Source: Amycolatopsis viridis
GTDB taxonomy: Bacteria > Actinomycetota > Actinomycetes > Mycobacteriales > Pseudonocardiaceae
Direction: 5' to 3'
DNA length: 64,000 nucleotides
NCBI RefSeq assembly: GCF_011758765.1
Contig: NZ_JAANOU010000001.1
Location: 5,084,001 to 5,148,000, forward strand
Shown here: positions 37,867-47,084 of the stretch, in pieces
Numbering within the stretch: the first letter of the stretch is position 1
Layout of the letters: every line of letters begins with the position of its first letter
The notes under the pieces: generated by a model
The model's database searches: none
Seen by the model: the letters and a program-made list of their open reading frames with translations, nothing else
Told to the model about the DNA's origin: nothing
Program-made: the position numbers and the translations under genes

Positions 37867-40371
37867 TCAGAGCTGGTCGACCGCCGTGACGCGCAGGACC
37901 GCGGTGCCGGCCTCGTCGGAGGCGGCCAGGTCCACCTCCGCGCTGATGCCCCAGTCGTGGTCACCCGCCGGGTCGTCGAAGATCTGCCGCACGCGCCACA
38001 CCTCCGGCTCCTTCGAGATCATCAGCATCGCCGGTCCGCGCGCGTCCGGGCCGATCCCGATCGACTCGTGCTGCTCGTAGTAGGACTCGAGCGCGGCTTC
38101 CCACTCGATGTCGTTCCAGCCGGACGCCGCGTCCAGCTCGCCCAGCTCCGCGTACGCGCGCCGGGCCGCCAGCTCGACCCGCCGGAACATCTGGTTGCGC
38201 ACCAGCACCCGGAACGCACGCTCGTTGGCGGTGACCGGCGGCGGCTTCTCCGGCAACGCAGCGGCCGCGACCGGCTCCTCCCCCGGGTGCCGCAGCGCCT
38301 CCCACTCGTCCAGCAGGCTCGAGTCGACCTGGCGCACCATCTCACCGAGCCACGCGATCAGGTCCTCCAGCGGCTCGGTCTTCGCCTCGTCCGGCACCGT
38401 CCGCCGCAGCGCGTCGTAGGTGTCGGCCAGGTACCGCAGCACCAGGCCCTCCGAGCGCGCCAGCGAGTAGAAGTTCACGTACTCGACGAAGTTCATCGCC
38501 CGCTCGTACATGTCGCGGACGACCGACTTCGGCTTCAGCTCGTAGTCCGCGACCCACGGGTGCCCGCGCCGGTACGTGTCGTACGCCGCCTCCAGCAGGT
38601 CCTCCAGCGGCTTCGGGTACGTGACGTCGTCGAGCAGCGCCATCCGCTCCTCGTACTCGACCCCCTCGGCCTTGAGCGCCGCGACGGCTTCGCCGCGAGC
38701 CTTGAACTGCTGCTGCGACAGCACCGGCCGCGGATTCTCCACTGTGGACTCGATTACCGACACGACGTCCAGCGCGTACGCCGGCGACTCGCTGTCCAGC
38801 AGCTCGATCGCGGCCAGCGCGAACGGCGACAGCGGCTGGTTCAACGCGAAGTCCAGCTGCAGGTCCATGGTCAGCCGCACGATCCGGCCCTGGTCGTCCG
38901 GTTCGGACAACCGCTCCACGACGCCCGCGGCGACCAGCGCCCGGTAGATCGCGATGGCGCGGCGGATGTGCTTGCGCTGCGACGGCCGGTCCTCGTGGTT
39001 GTCCTCCAGCAGGTGCCGCATGTGGGCGAACGCGTTACCCGGCCGCGAGATCACGTTGAGCAGCATCGCGTGGCTGACCTGGAAACTGGACGTCAGCGGC
39101 TCGGGCGGCGACGAGATCAGCCGCTCGAACGTGCTCTCGGTCCAGTTGACGAACCCCTCCGGCGCGCTCTTGCGGACGATCTTGCGCTTCTTCTTCGGGT
39201 CGTCGCCCGCCTTCTGCAGCGCCTTCGCGTTCTCCACCACGTGGTCCGGCGCCTGCACCACCACGTACCCGTCGGTGTCGTACCCGGCCCGGCCGGCGCG
39301 GCCGGCGATCTGGTGGAACTCGCGGGCCTTGAGGTGCCGCTGACGCACCCCGTCGTACTTGGTCAGCGCGGAGAACACCACCGTGCGGATCGGCACGTTG
39401 ATCCCCACCCCGAGCGTGTCGGTCCCGCAAATCACCTTCAGCAGCCCGGCCTGCGCGAGCTGCTCGACGAGCCGCCGGTACTTGGGCAGCATGCCCGCGT
39501 GGTGCACGCCGATGCCGTGCCGCACCAGCCGCGACAGGGTCTTGCCGAACCCGGCGGAGAACCGGAAGTCACCGATGGCCTCGGCCAGGGCGTCCTTCTC
39601 GGCACGGGTGGTGACGTTGATGCTCATCAGCGCCTGCGCCCGCTCGATCGCCGCGGCCTGCGAGAAGTGCACCACGTACACCGGGGCCTGCCCGCCGGCG
39701 AGCAGCTCGGTCATCGTCTCGTGCAGCGGCGTGAGCGCGTAGCGGTAGGTCAGCGGCACCGGGCGCTGCGCCGAGGTGACCACCGCCGTCGCGCGGCCGG
39801 TACGGCGGGTCAGGTCCTTCTCGAAGAACGTGACGTCACCCAGCGTGGCCGACATCAGCACGAACTGTGCGTGCGGCAGCTCCAGCAGCGGCACCTGCCA
39901 GGCCCAGCCGCGGTCGGGCTCGGAGTAGAAGTGGAACTCGTCCGCCACGACCTGGCCGACGGGCGCGTCGGCACCGTAGCGCAACGCGATGTTCGCCAGG
40001 ATTTCCGCGGTGCAGCAGATGATCGGGGCATCCGCGTTGACCGCGGAGTCCCCGGTCATCATGCCGACGTTGTCGGCGCCGAAGATCTCGATGAGCTGGA
40101 AGAACTTCTCCGAGACCAGTGCCTTGATGGGCGCGGTGTAGTAGCTGCGCTTGCCGTGCGCCAGCGCGGTGAAGTGCGCGCCCACCGCGACCAGGCTCTT
40201 CCCCGATCCGGTGGGGGTGGACAGGATGACGTTCGCACCGGAGACGACCTCGATCAGCGCCTCTTCCTGCGCCGGGTACAGCTCGAGCCCGCGTCCGGCC
40301 GTCCAGGCCGAAAACGTCTCGAACAGCGTGTCGGGGTCGGGATCCGCAGGTAGGAGGTCTGAAAGGCTCAT
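37867..40371 (-). CDS. DEAD/DEAH-box helicase with DUF3516 C-terminal domain
   Basis: 834 residues, probably a superfamily 2 RNA helicase. Motif I STPTGSGKS, Ia TAPIKALVSEKFF, II DEFH, III MSATLG, and helicase C-domain motifs VVHFSQ, GTDTLGVGIN and HQIAGRAGRAG, in the first 400 residues. The rest is the actinobacterial DUF3516 extension (KKRKIVRKSAPEGFVNW, then FNQ/ALNQPLSPFALAAIELLD). Related to Ski2-like helicases; targets unknown. Start at ATG 40371, with ATG 40383 also possible. An open frame continues far upstream on this strand but is the shadow of the divergent acidic gene. Confidence 0.92.
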   Translation of the reverse strand: MSLSDLLPADPDPDTLFETFSAWTAGRGLELYPAQEEALIEVVSGANVILSTPTGSGKSLVAVGAHFTALAHGKRSYYTAPIKALVSEKFFQLIEIFGADNVGMMTGDSAVNADAPIICCTAEILANIALRYGADAPVGQVVADEFHFYSEPDRGWAWQVPLLELPHAQFVLMSATLGDVTFFEKDLTRRTGRATAVVTSAQRPVPLTYRYALTPLHETMTELLAGGQAPVYVVHFSQAAAIERAQALMSINVTTRAEKDALAEAIGDFRFSAGFGKTLSRLVRHGIGVHHAGMLPKYRRLVEQLAQAGLLKVICGTDTLGVGINVPIRTVVFSALTKYDGVRQRHLKAREFHQIAGRAGRAGYDTDGYVVVQAPDHVVENAKALQKAGDDPKKKRKIVRKSAPEGFVNWTESTFERLISSPPEPLTSSFQVSHAMLLNVISRPGNAFAHMRHLLEDNHEDRPSQRKHIRRAIAIYRALVAAGVVERLSEPDDQGRIVRLTMDLQLDFALNQPLSPFALAAIELLDSESPAYALDVVSVIESTVENPRPVLSQQQFKARGEAVAALKAEGVEYEERMALLDDVTYPKPLEDLLEAAYDTYRRGHPWVADYELKPKSVVRDMYERAMNFVEYVNFYSLARSEGLVLRYLADTYDALRRTVPDEAKTEPLEDLIAWLGEMVRQVDSSLLDEWEALRHPGEEPVAAAALPEKPPPVTANERAFRVLVRNQMFRRVELAARRAYAELGELDAASGWNDIEWEAALESYYEQHESIGIGPDARGPAMLMISKEPEVWRVRQIFDDPAGDHDWGISAEVDLAASDEAGTAVLRVTAVDQL

Positions 40372-40479
40372 CGTGGGTACCATCGTGCCATTCGCGGCCG
40401 CAGAGCGGATGGGGCCCATCGCGGCCGGTCCCGTCAAGCCGTAGGCTTCCCACACACAGGTGTAATCCGGAGGGCTGGC

Positions 40480-41742
40480 ATGGCACAGGACATCGTCCCG
40501 ATCGAACTCGGGCTGCCGCAGGGGGACCTGGTGACCCTCTGGGCCCCGCGCTGGCGGGAGGACGGTGAGGAGTGGGAGGCGTTCCTCGGCGACGAGGACG
40601 ACCTGTACGCCTTCCCCGACGCCGCGCACCTGGCCGCGTTCGTCCGGACGGCCGAGCAGCACGACCTGATCGACCACCCGGCCTGGGCTGCGGTGCCGGC
40701 GCTGAACGTGCCGGAGCTGATCCCCGACGACGACCACTCCTACGACCTCGTCGGCGTCCCGGAGCTGGTGGCCGAGGACCCGGATTCGTGGACGATCAGC
40801 GAGCTGGCCGAGATCGTCGGCATCGTGCGGTCCCTGGCCGACGTGTGCGAGCTGGACGAGGTGCACGAGGTCCTGGACGCCACCGAGGGCTTCTCGCTGC
40901 TGGAGCAGGGCCGGTTGCCGTTCACCGGCCGCGAGGGCGAGCGGCTGTGGAACGACCTGTCCGAGGCGGTGTCCGAGAAGTGGGACACCGTGCTGGACGC
41001 GATCGACGGCCTGGTCACCGTGCCCGATGTGGACGCCGGCGTGCTCGAGCAGACCGCGGAGGAGCTGGCCACGTTCCTGGAGGAGTCGGCGGAGGCCGAG
41101 GTCGAGTCCGAGCAGGCCGACGAGGACCTGGACACGGTCGAGACCACCGACGCCGACGAGGACGCGGACGAGGAGGACGTGCCGACCGGCTTCTGGGCCG
41201 AGGTCGGCATCGACCCGATCAAGATCATCACCGTCGGCCACGAGTACTACTCGCTGCGGTGCTACCTCGACGACGAGCCGGTCTTCCTCGGCAGTGCGGG
41301 CAAGATCGACGTGTTCAAGTCGGAGAAGGCGCTGGCCCGCGCACTGGTTGACGGCAACGCCTTCGCCGACAACGACCTGGCCGAGGTGTCCACTTGGGAC
41401 TCCGTGCTGTCCAGGGCGACCGCGGGCGAGCTGGAGGTCGAGGTCGACACCGAGAACACCTACGTGCTGGCCGGCCTGGACGAGGACCTCGCCGCCGGGC
41501 CGGACGCGATCGACCCGACCCAGCTGGACCTGGCGGTCGAACTGCTCACCGACGCCGCGGACTGGGCCGGTGACGACTCGACGGCCGCCGCACTGTCCAC
41601 TTCGGAGAGCCTGGGCTGGCTGGTGTCGTTCGTGCTGAAGCCGGACCCGGGCCGGCTCGCGCCGAGCGCACCGTTCGACACCGAGCAGAGCGAGTGGCGC
41701 AAGCTGGTCGAGGCGTTCGAGAACCGGCTCCGGGTGCACTGA
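40480..41742 (+). CDS. Conserved acidic actinobacterial protein (often labelled primosomal protein)
   Basis: 420 residues, strongly acidic, with an extreme Glu/Asp run at about 205-235. Recognisable segments include LVTLWAPRWREDGEEWEAFLGDEDDLYAFPD at the N-terminus and FWAEVGIDPIKIITVGHEYYSLRCYLDDEPVFLG after the acidic spacer, where a second similar beta-rich module (YAFPD versus VFLGSAGKIDVFKSE) suggests an internal duplication. No helicase, PriA or DNA-binding motif is visible, so the primosomal label is unsupported. It is probably the counterpart of M. tuberculosis Rv3311. GGAGG precedes the ATG. Divergent from the DUF3516 helicase. Confidence 0.85.
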   Translation: MAQDIVPIELGLPQGDLVTLWAPRWREDGEEWEAFLGDEDDLYAFPDAAHLAAFVRTAEQHDLIDHPAWAAVPALNVPELIPDDDHSYDLVGVPELVAEDPDSWTISELAEIVGIVRSLADVCELDEVHEVLDATEGFSLLEQGRLPFTGREGERLWNDLSEAVSEKWDTVLDAIDGLVTVPDVDAGVLEQTAEELATFLEESAEAEVESEQADEDLDTVETTDADEDADEEDVPTGFWAEVGIDPIKIITVGHEYYSLRCYLDDEPVFLGSAGKIDVFKSEKALARALVDGNAFADNDLAEVSTWDSVLSRATAGELEVEVDTENTYVLAGLDEDLAAGPDAIDPTQLDLAVELLTDAADWAGDDSTAAALSTSESLGWLVSFVLKPDPGRLAPSAPFDTEQSEWRKLVEAFENRLRVH

Positions 41743-41746
41743 CCCG

Positions 41747-42502
41747 TCACAGACCGAGCAGGCGCGCCGCGTTCCCACCGAGGACCGCGGCGCGCACTGT
41801 TTCCGACGGCGTGACCCGCTCGACGAGCGTGCGGGCGAGCACCGGGTCGCCGTAGGGCGCGTCCGAGCCGAACAGCGTCCGGTCCGGCACCTCGGCGATC
41901 GCCAGCCGCACGGAGAACGCCAGGCTCGCCGTGGACAGCTCCAGCCACAGGTTCGGCGTCTCGCGGACCAGCTCGATCGCGTCGATCCAATGCGCGCCGC
42001 CGAGCTGGCTGATCACCAGCGGCGTCCGCGGGTACTTGCGAGCGAGCGCGGCGATGGTCGCCAGGTCGGCGAGGGTGGTCGGGGCCGCGCCGTGGACCAC
42101 CACCGGCAGGTCACCGGCCACGCGCAGCACCGGTTCGAGCAGATCGGCGCGGCCGGGCGGCGGGGTCAGCTCGCCGATGCCGTGCCACTTCCGGCCGATC
42201 TCCTCGACCGCGGCCGCCACGTCCGCCCCGGACAGGTCCACTGAACCGAAGCCGAGGAACCGCTGCGGCTGCGTGGCCACCGCGGCGTCCAGCTCCCGCA
42301 GGGCCGCGGCACGGCCATCGCCATTGCCGGCCAGGCTCTGCGACAGCACGGCCATCTCCCCCTTCAGCTCGTCCAGCGTCGTCGCGCGCTCGGGGTGCGG
42401 ACGGGTCGCGAACAAGATCGCTTTGTCGACACCAGCCTCGTCGAGGAGGGCGAGGTGCTCCTCGACGGGGTCGTGGACGTGGCTGTGGGCGTCGATGATC
42501 AA
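41747..42502 (-). CDS. Amidohydrolase_2 family metal-dependent hydrolase
   Basis: 251 residues, a TIM-barrel hydrolase. Metal ligands: IDAHSHVHD at the N-terminus, VVHGAAP in the middle, and the terminal Asp in LFGSDAPYGDP. GNAARLLGL closes the family pattern. Substrate unknown; relatives include decarboxylases and lactonases. GGAGGAAG precedes the ATG at 42502. It is divergent from a MerR gene, which may regulate it. Confidence 0.88.
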   Translation of the reverse strand: MIIDAHSHVHDPVEEHLALLDEAGVDKAILFATRPHPERATTLDELKGEMAVLSQSLAGNGDGRAAALRELDAAVATQPQRFLGFGSVDLSGADVAAAVEEIGRKWHGIGELTPPPGRADLLEPVLRVAGDLPVVVHGAAPTTLADLATIAALARKYPRTPLVISQLGGAHWIDAIELVRETPNLWLELSTASLAFSVRLAIAEVPDRTLFGSDAPYGDPVLARTLVERVTPSETVRAAVLGGNAARLLGL

Positions 42503-42569
42503 GGTCTTCCTCCGGGAATCATGGTTCTCCCGGCAGTGTTGATCCCTGACATGGTGGGAAGGTCAAGCG

Positions 42570-42932
42570 ATGCTGATCGGTGAACTCGCCAGGCGCGCCG
42601 GGACGACCGAGCGGCTGCTGCGGTACTACGAGCGCGTCGGGCTGCTGACCGCTCAGCGGCGGCACAACGGGTATCGCGAGTACGACGCGGGTGCCGTGGA
42701 GCGCGTGCGGCAGATCCGCGAGCTGCTCGCCGCCGGCCTGCCGACGCGGGAGATCCGGCGGATCATCGACTGCGCCCACCCGGACGGCAGGCTCGACGCC
42801 TGTCCCGGGGTGCTGGACACGCTGCGCGCCCGCCTGACCGAGCTGGACGCCCGCGCCGCGGAGCTCACCGCCGCGCGGGCCGCCCTGCGTCAGGCCATCA
42901 CGACGACCGAGTCTCAGCGCGAACGGGCGTGA
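42570..42932 (+). CDS. MerR-family transcriptional regulator
   Basis: 120 residues. Winged HTH at the N-terminus: LIGELARRAGTTERLLRYYERVGLLTAQRRHNGYREYD, then second-wing residues and a coiled dimerisation helix (LRARLTELDARAAELTAARAALRQAI). Cys in IIDCAHPDGRLDACPG is spaced as in many small redox- or drug-responsive MerR proteins, but metal binding is not shown. GGGAAGG ribosome site. Its 3' end overlaps the convergent MFS gene by 35 bases. Most likely target: the divergent amidohydrolase gene. Confidence 0.92.
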   Translation: MLIGELARRAGTTERLLRYYERVGLLTAQRRHNGYREYDAGAVERVRQIRELLAAGLPTREIRRIIDCAHPDGRLDACPGVLDTLRARLTELDARAAELTAARAALRQAITTTESQRERA

Positions 42933-44100
42933 GGCCGATGGCCAGCACCGGGAAGATCGCGGCCACGCAGAACGCCAGCGCGTAGCGCGAGTCGCCGATC
43001 ACCAGGCCCAGCAGGGGCGGCGTGAGGGACGCCGCGATGTTCTGCGCCGTGTTCTGGGCGCCCATCGCGCGTCCGGCCCAGTCGATCCCGGCCAGCTCGG
43101 CCGACGCGGTGAACCCCAGCCCGTTGTCCGCCACCGTGATCACCGCGGCCAGCGCCAGGGCGAGCAGGACCACCCACGACCAGCTCACGTCCCCGACGGC
43201 GACCAGCAACATGACCGCCGCGCTCGCCACCGCCAGCTGCCGCATCGGCCGCAGCCTGCTGCCCACGCGGTCGGACCAGTAACCGGAGACGAGCCGCCCC
43301 GCCGCGCCCAGCACCTGCACCACCGCCAGGAACCAGCCCGCGGACAGCGCGCTCCACCCGTGCTCGGACACCAGGTAGATCGGCGCGAACGCGGACACCG
43401 CGAACTGCGGGACCACCAGCAACGTGCTGGCGCCGTGCAGCCGCCACAGGGCCGGCCTCCGGTACGGGGACGCCGGTTTCGGAGCGCCCGCCTTCTTCAC
43501 CGGCCGCGGCGGGTCGATCACCAGCCACGCGACCAGCGCGGCCACCACCAACCCGAACACCGCCGGGAACAGCATCGCGGCCTGGATCCCCCAGTGCTCC
43601 GCCAGCGGTGGCAGCGCCAGTGCCGCGATCCCGACGCCGAGCGGTTGCGCGGTCTGCCGGATCCCCATCGCGGTGCCGCGTTCGTCCGGCCCGAACCAGC
43701 CCATGACCGCCCGCCCGCTGGCCGCGTTCACCGACGCGGTGAGCGCCCCGGCGAGCAGGAACAACGCGAACAGCACCCCAGTGGACGGCATGACCAGCCC
43801 GGTGACCAGCAGCAGCACCGACGACGCGCCCAGGCCCAGCGCCATCACCAGGCGCTCGCCGTAGCGGTCGGCCGCCGCGCCCCACGCGATCAGCGTGAAC
43901 AGCAGGCCGAAGCTGGGCGCGGCGACGATGGTGCCGGCCTGCGCGAGCGTCAGGCCGGCCGTCCGCATCGCGGGCACCAGGAACGGGATGCCGAAGAGGA
44001 ACGAGCAGCTCGCGGTCTGGGCCGCGAGGCCGAGCGCGAGGATGCCCCACCGGCGCCTACTCCTCGTGTCCAGCGCTGCTGCTCGGCTCATCGCAACCAT
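42898..44100 (-). CDS. MFS transporter
   Basis: 400 residues with 12 predicted helices in two halves. The cytoplasmic loop 2-3 signature is present (WGAAADRYGERLVM), and the matching loop in the second half is SGYWSDRVGSRLRPM. Probably a drug or metabolite exporter or sugar-type permease; no substrate clue in the sequence. The gene is preceded by a near-palindromic 28-bp AT-rich site that suggests tight regulation. Its end overlaps merR in the opposite direction. Confidence 0.88.
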   Translation of the reverse strand: MVAMSRAAALDTRSRRRWGILALGLAAQTASCSFLFGIPFLVPAMRTAGLTLAQAGTIVAAPSFGLLFTLIAWGAAADRYGERLVMALGLGASSVLLLVTGLVMPSTGVLFALFLLAGALTASVNAASGRAVMGWFGPDERGTAMGIRQTAQPLGVGIAALALPPLAEHWGIQAAMLFPAVFGLVVAALVAWLVIDPPRPVKKAGAPKPASPYRRPALWRLHGASTLLVVPQFAVSAFAPIYLVSEHGWSALSAGWFLAVVQVLGAAGRLVSGYWSDRVGSRLRPMRQLAVASAAVMLLVAVGDVSWSWVVLLALALAAVITVADNGLGFTASAELAGIDWAGRAMGAQNTAQNIAASLTPPLLGLVIGDSRYALAFCVAAIFPVLAIGLTPVRAETRSS

Positions 44101-44103
44101 CCC

Positions 44104-44131
44104 AAGATATGAGAAGAACTTCTTACATCTT
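44104..44131. promoter_or_regulatory. 28-bp near-palindrome upstream of the MFS gene
   Basis: Arms AAGATaTgAGAAG and CTTCTtAcATCTT around a 2-base centre: 11 of 13 arm pairs are complementary (44104-44131). It begins 4 bases upstream of the MFS start codon in an AT-rich island of the GC-rich chromosome, as expected for a repressor operator. Confidence 0.55.
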
Positions 44132-44169
44132 GGACTTTACTTGCTGCGGCTAACGATCACAAGCGGCTT

Positions 44170-45270
44170 TCACAGCAGCTCCGCGTAGCCGGGTTTGATC
44201 ACGTTGTTGATCAGCTCGAGTCGTTGATCGAAATCGAGGAACGCCGACTTCATCGCGTTGATCGTGAACCACTGGAAGTCGGGCCAGCCGTAGCCGAACG
44301 CCTCCGCGAGTGCGGCGAACTCACTCGACATCGTGCAGCCGCTCATGAGCCGGTTGTCCGTGTTCACCGTCACCCGGAAGCGCAAGTCCGCGAGTAGCCC
44401 GATCGGATGGTCGGCGATCGACGCCGCGGCACCCGTCTGGACGTTGGATGACGGGCAGATCTCCAGCGGGATGCGGCGGTCGCGGACGTAGCTCGCGAGC
44501 CGGCCCAGGTGCACCGTCCCGTCCGGATCACGCTTGATGTCGTCGACGATTCGCACCCCGTGCCCGAGCCGTTCCGCGCCACAATGCTGAATCGCCTCCC
44601 AAATCGACGCGAGCCCGAACGCCTCACCGGCGTGAATGGTGAAATGCGCATTGTTGGTGCGCAAATATTCGAATGCGTCGAGATTGCGGGTGGGCGGGAA
44701 TCCCGCTTCCGGTCCCGCGATGTCGAACCCGGCGACGCCGGAGTCCCGGTAACGGACCGCGATCTCGGCGATCTCCGCCGCGCGCGCGTGCTGACGCATC
44801 GCACAGAGCAGAGTACCCATTCGGATGAATTTTCCCTGCTGAGCGGCTCGGCGCTCACCCTCCGCAAACCCGGCCTGAACCGCCTCGACGACCGCGTCGA
44901 GCGACAGCCCGCGCTCGACGAACAGCTCCGGCGCGTACCGCACCTCGGCGTACACGACACCGTCCGCGGCGAGATCCTCGACGCACTCCCTGGCGACCCT
45001 GACCAGGGCTTCTTCGGTCTGCATGACGCCGCAGGTGTGCGCGAAGGTCTCCAGGTAGGACTCCAGGGACCCGGAGTCGGCGGCGTCGCGGAACCAGCGG
45101 CTCAGCTCGGCCACGTCCGTGGTGGGCAGATCGCGGTACCCGAGTGCGTCGGCCAGCTCGGCGACGGTACCCGGACGGAGTCCTCCGTCGAGGTGGTCAT
45201 GGAGCAGGACCTTGGGCGCGCGGCGGATGTTTTCCGTGGTCAGGGGCGCTGGAGTGGAGTTTCCGGACAT
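44170..45270 (-). CDS. add: Adenosine deaminase
   Basis: Deaminates (deoxy)adenosine to (deoxy)inosine, feeding PNP. 366 residues. Zinc ligands His24 and His26 (LLHDHLDGG), His in FTIHAGEA with the catalytic Glu region, and the terminal VNTDNR, where the first Asp is the zinc ligand; the second residue is Asn rather than the Asp seen in many ADAs, as in mycobacterial Add (Rv3313c) as I recall. A TACCGT -10 ends 6 bases before the ATG, suggesting a leaderless mRNA. Confidence 0.95.
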   Translation of the reverse strand: MSGNSTPAPLTTENIRRAPKVLLHDHLDGGLRPGTVAELADALGYRDLPTTDVAELSRWFRDAADSGSLESYLETFAHTCGVMQTEEALVRVARECVEDLAADGVVYAEVRYAPELFVERGLSLDAVVEAVQAGFAEGERRAAQQGKFIRMGTLLCAMRQHARAAEIAEIAVRYRDSGVAGFDIAGPEAGFPPTRNLDAFEYLRTNNAHFTIHAGEAFGLASIWEAIQHCGAERLGHGVRIVDDIKRDPDGTVHLGRLASYVRDRRIPLEICPSSNVQTGAAASIADHPIGLLADLRFRVTVNTDNRLMSGCTMSSEFAALAEAFGYGWPDFQWFTINAMKSAFLDFDQRLELINNVIKPGYAELL

Positions 45271-45276
45271 GCTCCG

Positions 45277-45282
45277 ACGGTA
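45277..45282 (-). promoter_or_regulatory. -10 element TACCGT for add, leaderless
   Basis: On the minus strand TACCGT is followed by 6 bases and the add ATG at 45270; no ribosome site. Confidence 0.5.
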
Positions 45283-45475
45283 CCCCGGAAGCAGCCACCC
45301 ACCCGGCCGCGCGCGCTACCAACTCTCAGCCTCCACTCAAGCTTCAGGCCGCTTGTTTTGGGACGGCCGGGCCGGGCTGGACGCGCCCGCCTTTACGGGG
45401 GCGATACCTCAGGAATTTCGGCAATGGTTAAGCTTCGCCCACGTCCCTCTTTCCCCGCCGACGAAGGACATCGAA

Positions 45476-46624
45476 GTGACCACTGATAACCACATTGGAG
45501 CTCCGTCCTTCGACCGGATGCGCAACATGCTGGTGCGCGCGGCCGAAGTCCGCGAGAGCGAGCAGCAGCAGATCTTCGACGCGCTCGATGACATCTACGC
45601 GCGGCTGGCTCCGGTCGACTCGCTGGGCGCCGTGCGCAAGCGCCTGTCCGAGCTGCCCGACCGCACCGAGGTCGGCGTGCTCGCCGAGCGCCTCGACGAG
45701 GCGATGTCCCGCCTGGAGGCGCAGGACAACGCGCTGGCGGACCTGGCGCGCGCGGTGGAGAGCATCGTCGACAAGCTGGCGAAGCCGTTCGCCCAGCTCG
45801 ACGGTCGCCTGGACGGCGTCGCCGCCCGGTTCGAGGGCGTGGCCGGCCGGATGGACGGGCTCGAGGACAAGCTGGAGAACATCCACCGCCGCCTGGACGA
45901 CCTCAACGGTCACCTGGACAAGCAGGACGCGAAGCTCGACGCCCTGCCGCAGGCCGTGCACGGCCCGGTCAAGGAACGCATCGAGATGGCCGAGTCCATC
46001 CTGCGCGACCGCGTCGACTCCGGGCTGGGCGAGCTGCGCGAGCGGGTGGAGAACGGCGTCGGCGAGCTGCGGGAACGGGTCGACAACGGCCTGTCCGCGC
46101 TGCGCGGCCGCGTGGACGAGGCGGACACCCAGCACCGGGAGCGCGTCGAGGCGGCCACGCAGTCGCTGCGCGGCGCGATCGACGAAAGCGCCGAGATGCT
46201 GGACCCGACCGAGCGGCTGGAAGCGCTGTCCGCACGGCTGGAGCAGATCACCGACCGACTGGACGACCTCGCCGGCCGGGTCGACAAGGTCGACGAGGGC
46301 GTGGCCGCCCAGTTCGGCGACCTCGGCGGCACCGTGAAGAGCGGCTTCTCGCGGGTCGAGGGCACGCTGGCCAGCCGTCCGGACACCGAGTCGGTCGGTT
46401 CGCTGGTACGGCGCAGCAACGAGGAGTCCGAGCGGCGCATCGGCGGTCAGCTGGACGAGGCGATGGCGACGTTCGCGGAACTCATGCTCGGCGGCGGCCC
46501 GTCCGTCCCGCAGATCGCTCCGCCGCCCCCGGTGCAGCGCCAGCCGCGCCGGGCCCGCAACGGCCGGGCGCCGAAGAACGCGGACGTGAAGACCAAGCCC
46601 GAGGGCGACGACTCCGAAGCCTGA
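45476..46624 (+). CDS. Coiled-coil protein with apolipoprotein-like 11-residue repeats
   Basis: 382 residues, almost entirely alpha-helical and hydrophilic from about 20 to 330. Repeats include LGELRERVENGVGELRERVDNGLSALRGRV (in blocks of 11) and RLDGVAARFEGVAGRMDGLEDKLENIHRRLDDLNGHLDKQDAKLD. No signal peptide or membrane helix. The last 45 residues are Pro- and basic-rich (APPPPVQRQPRRARNGRAPKN). It could be a cytoskeletal or surface-scaffold protein, as such coiled-coils are in polar-growing actinobacteria, but nothing specific shows this. GTG 45476 follows GAAGGA. Confidence 0.75.
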   Translation: MTTDNHIGAPSFDRMRNMLVRAAEVRESEQQQIFDALDDIYARLAPVDSLGAVRKRLSELPDRTEVGVLAERLDEAMSRLEAQDNALADLARAVESIVDKLAKPFAQLDGRLDGVAARFEGVAGRMDGLEDKLENIHRRLDDLNGHLDKQDAKLDALPQAVHGPVKERIEMAESILRDRVDSGLGELRERVENGVGELRERVDNGLSALRGRVDEADTQHRERVEAATQSLRGAIDESAEMLDPTERLEALSARLEQITDRLDDLAGRVDKVDEGVAAQFGDLGGTVKSGFSRVEGTLASRPDTESVGSLVRRSNEESERRIGGQLDEAMATFAELMLGGGPSVPQIAPPPPVQRQPRRARNGRAPKNADVKTKPEGDDSEA

Positions 46625-46637
46625 GTTCCGCTTCCCC

Positions 46638-46675
46638 GGAAAGCCCCGGCACGCTGGTCCGTGTCCGGGGCTTCC
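46638..46675 (+). terminator. Hairpin terminator after the coiled-coil gene
   Basis: A stem of 11 pairs with one bulged A (46638-46649 with 46665-46675) and a 15-base loop that can itself pair in part. It starts 13 bases after the stop and precedes the VOC gene. Confidence 0.7.
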
Positions 46676-46696
46676 GCGTGTTCCAGGGTGGGCGCG

Positions 46697-47071
46697 ATGC
46701 TGCGACTGGGGATCACCGTGCTCGGAGTGGACGACCTGGAGCGCGCGACCGCGTTCTGGTCGGCGGCGCTCGGCCTGACCAGAAGCAGCGAGTGGGAGAA
46801 CGAGAACTGGCGCACGCTCAGCGACCAGCGCGGCCCGGTCCTGGGCCTGATCCGCAGTGAGACACCGGTGCAGCGGCATCCCCGGCTGCACCTGGACCTG
46901 TTCGCCGACAGCCGCGCGGAGCAGGAGGCCGAGGTCGCGCGTCTGGTGTCGCTCGGCGCGACCGAGGTGGACTGGGACCGTTACCCGGCCGACCCGGACT
47001 TCGTGGTACTGGCCGACCCGGAGGGCAACATCTTCTGCGTGGTGGACCTGAGCCACGCCCCGTCCAGCTGA
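46697..47071 (+). CDS. VOC (glyoxalase/bleomycin resistance/dioxygenase) superfamily protein
   Basis: 124 residues with two beta-alpha-beta modules: LGITVLGVDDLERATAFWSAALGL at the N-terminus, RLHLDLFADSRAEQEAEVARLVSLGATEV in the middle, and VVLADPEGNIFCVVD at the C-terminus. Metal-ligand positions typical of glyoxalase I are only partly met, so activity is uncertain. Start at ATG 46697; GTG 46688 is an alternative. Downstream is minisatellite array C. Confidence 0.85.
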   Translation: MLRLGITVLGVDDLERATAFWSAALGLTRSSEWENENWRTLSDQRGPVLGLIRSETPVQRHPRLHLDLFADSRAEQEAEVARLVSLGATEVDWDRYPADPDFVVLADPEGNIFCVVDLSHAPSS

Positions 47072-47084
47072 CCCCCACCTCACC

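Noticed and set aside
40372-41778. A long N-terminal extension of the helicase frame
   Set aside because: It is the antisense of the acidic-protein gene; helicase similarity begins at MSLSDLLPADP near 40371.
42536-42566. MerR operator with 19-bp spacer before the amidohydrolase gene
   Set aside because: TTGACC is present at 42561-42566 on the minus strand, but the position 19 bases on reads CCAACA, a poor -10, and no clear dyad fills the gap.
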